Source: Saccharofermentans sp.
GTDB taxonomy: Bacteria; Bacillota; Clostridia; Saccharofermentanales; Saccharofermentanaceae
Direction: 5' to 3'
Assembly (NCBI GenBank): GCA_024683485.1
Contig: JAIKYD010000056.1
Coordinates: 1 to 33,204, forward strand
Length of the DNA stretch: 33,204 nt
Below, one piece after another: positions 32,182-33,204 of the stretch; positions within the stretch are counted from its first letter, which is position 1; the number at the start of each line of letters is the position of its first letter. The notes under the pieces are model-generated. The model was given only the letters and a program-made list of their open reading frames with translations, did not search any database and was not told where the DNA came from. Both the position numbers and the translations under genes were made by a program.

Positions 32182-33204
32182 ATGAAGATAGACAGCTTGG
32201 TTGAGAGTATTAAAGCCCTTCCGCCAATTGACTTTGCCAGATTGAAGAATCTCATCTTGAGTGGAGAATTGGGCTCCGGAAAAACAATAGAAGATTTCTT
32301 GATCTGCAAAAGATTTGAAAACAGAGAAGCATGTCCACTCTGTGGAGATGCTCGCATTGTTAGAAACGGACACAGGAAAGACGGCACACAGAAATTCATA
32401 TGCAGAAGTTGCGGAAGGACATTCGGTATTACTACCAATTCCATAACTTCAGGTTCAAAGAAAGAACTGGAAGTCTGGAGCAAGTATATATCCTGTATGC
32501 TCGAAGGCCTTACAATCGAAGCATCTGCAGTTAAATGCAACATCAGCAAAAACACATCTTTTGCATGGCGACATAAGATCCTGGATGCCCTCCAGAATAT
32601 GGCAGGCGAAGTGCATTTGGCCGGCGTTGTAGAAGTTGATGAAACTTTTGTCGCATTATCTTACAAAGGAAATCACAAGCATAGCAAAGGTTTTCAGATG
32701 CCACGCAGATCTCACAAACGAGGACATGATATACATGGCAATGCCAAAAGAAGTGAACACGTTTGCGTTCCGTGTGCTGTAACAAGAGACGGCTTATCGA
32801 TAGCTCAGGTAGCAAAACCGGGATTAATCGACAGTGAAATGTTGAGTAATTTCTTCAAAGGTCGTATTGCTGAAAACTCAGTCGTAGTAGCTGATACGAA
32901 TCAAATTTACACAAGATTTGCTGAGACCAACAAACTTGCATTGGTTGGTATAAAACACGGCAGAGGCAGCGAAGGAATATATAACATGGGACATATTAAT
33001 AACTATCACAGCCAGATGAAGAAATTCATAAACGGCAGATTCAACGGAGTTTCAACTAAGTATCTGAACAACTATATTGTTTGGCACAACTTCATTAACT
33101 GGGCTAAGGGCTCTTCAGAAGAAAAGCGAGAAATATTCACAACATTTGTTTTAAGCACTTTAAAGAAAGTGCGTTATTGTGATCTTTCGAGCCGAGCTCC
33201 GGTT
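32182..33204 (+). CDS. IS1595-family transposase, partial at window end
   Basis: The reading frame stays open to the last base (341 codons seen), so the C-terminus is cut off by the window. Residues 51-77 form a zinc ribbon with C51, C54, C74 and C77 (CPLCG...FICRSCGRTFG), typical of the ISXO2/IS1595 group. A helix-turn-helix-like stretch (GLTIEASAVKCNISKNTSFAWRHKIL region) and the catalytic core follow, with D153 in EVDETFV and D238 in VVVADTN. The third catalytic residue should lie in the HINNYHSQMKKF segment. There Asn or His stands where Glu is usual in other members, so a DDN-type site is possible. GVSTKYLNNYIVWHNFINW is the usual family end motif. TTGGAGG precedes the ATG. No frameshift is seen, so it may be active. 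Confidence 0.85.
   Translation, partial: MKIDSLVESIKALPPIDFARLKNLILSGELGSGKTIEDFLICKRFENREACPLCGDARIVRNGHRKDGTQKFICRSCGRTFGITTNSITSGSKKELEVWSKYISCMLEGLTIEASAVKCNISKNTSFAWRHKILDALQNMAGEVHLAGVVEVDETFVALSYKGNHKHSKGFQMPRRSHKRGHDIHGNAKRSEHVCVPCAVTRDGLSIAQVAKPGLIDSEMLSNFFKGRIAENSVVVADTNQIYTRFAETNKLALVGIKHGRGSEGIYNMGHINNYHSQMKKFINGRFNGVSTKYLNNYIVWHNFINWAKGSSEEKREIFTTFVLSTLKKVRYCDLSSRAPV

Larger units (their letters stand above)
32080..33204 (+). mobile_element. IS1595-like insertion sequence, right end beyond the window
   Basis: A transposase gene begins at 32182. Upstream is a non-coding leader with several small inverted repeats (CTATT/AATAG, GGACT/AGTCC, CTGATGGT/ACCATCAG), as is usual for an IS left end. 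The left boundary is set roughly at the GGCTATTTCACAG region just after alr. It cannot be confirmed, because the right terminal repeat and the target duplication lie outside the window. Confidence 0.6.

Noticed and set aside
1..33204. CRISPR arrays, tRNA or rRNA genes, prophage, toxin-antitoxin or defence systems
   Set aside because: I looked for direct repeats with regular spacers, tRNA cloverleaf arms and the characteristic protein families, and saw none.

Overview
The window looks like chromosome of a mid-GC anaerobic Firmicute of the class Clostridia, probably a gut- or rumen-type relative of Lachnospiraceae/Oscillospiraceae. This rests on an HprK-MurB-RapZ-WhiA block, strong AGGAGG ribosome binding sites, lipoproteins with Thr/Pro linkers, TRTG-type extended -10 promoters, and phosphorylases very close to those of cellulolytic clostridia. 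The genus cannot be fixed from sequence alone. I saw no rRNA, tRNA, CRISPR array, prophage or replication origin, and no gene-free stretch longer than about 220 bp.

Layout. (1) 1-2340, minus strand: a small membrane protein, a terminator, and a single-chain fusion of phosphopentomutase (DeoB) and deoxyribose-phosphate aldolase (DeoC). (2) 2434-3567, plus: a minimal DEAD-box RNA helicase. (3) 3576-8532, minus: a tight four-gene cluster running CobW-like/YcgQ-like protein, His-rich G3E GTPase, TrkA, TrkH, which joins putative metal handling to potassium uptake. (4) 8642-10268, plus: dihydrouridine synthase and an overlapping membrane protein. (5) 10476-11447, minus: a D-2-hydroxyacid dehydrogenase. 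(6) 11580-15382, plus: a divergent CbiG-like protein without cobalamin genes, a lipoprotein of unknown role, and a sugar-ABC-type binding lipoprotein without permeases. (7) 15603-21206, plus: cellobiose phosphorylase followed by cellodextrin phosphorylase. (8) 21226-24843, plus: hprK-murB-rapZ-whiA, tightly packed and without yvcK. (9) 24972-27974, plus: a membrane-anchored PQQ-type propeller protein and two proteins of unknown function. (10) 27998-32076, plus: uridine kinase-like nucleoside kinase, MetA, NnrD and alanine racemase. (11) 32080 to the window end: the left part of an IS1595-like insertion sequence.

How it fits together. The two GH94 enzymes would break imported cellodextrins down by phosphorolysis, giving glucose 1-phosphate without spending ATP. 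The solute-binding lipoprotein just upstream is a plausible but unproven capture protein. HprK, the carbon-catabolite sensor kinase, begins 19 bp after the second phosphorylase gene. The DeoB-DeoC fusion would take deoxyribose 1-phosphate to glyceraldehyde 3-phosphate and acetaldehyde in one polypeptide.

Most of the window is housekeeping and carbohydrate metabolism. I found no defence island or clearly new multi-gene system. The most unusual items are the DeoB-DeoC fusion, the CobW-like protein with a YcgQ-like C-terminus beside a His/Asp-rich GTPase in front of trkAH, and the orphan CbiG-like gene. Family assignments were made by eye from remembered motifs and family sequences, not by database search.
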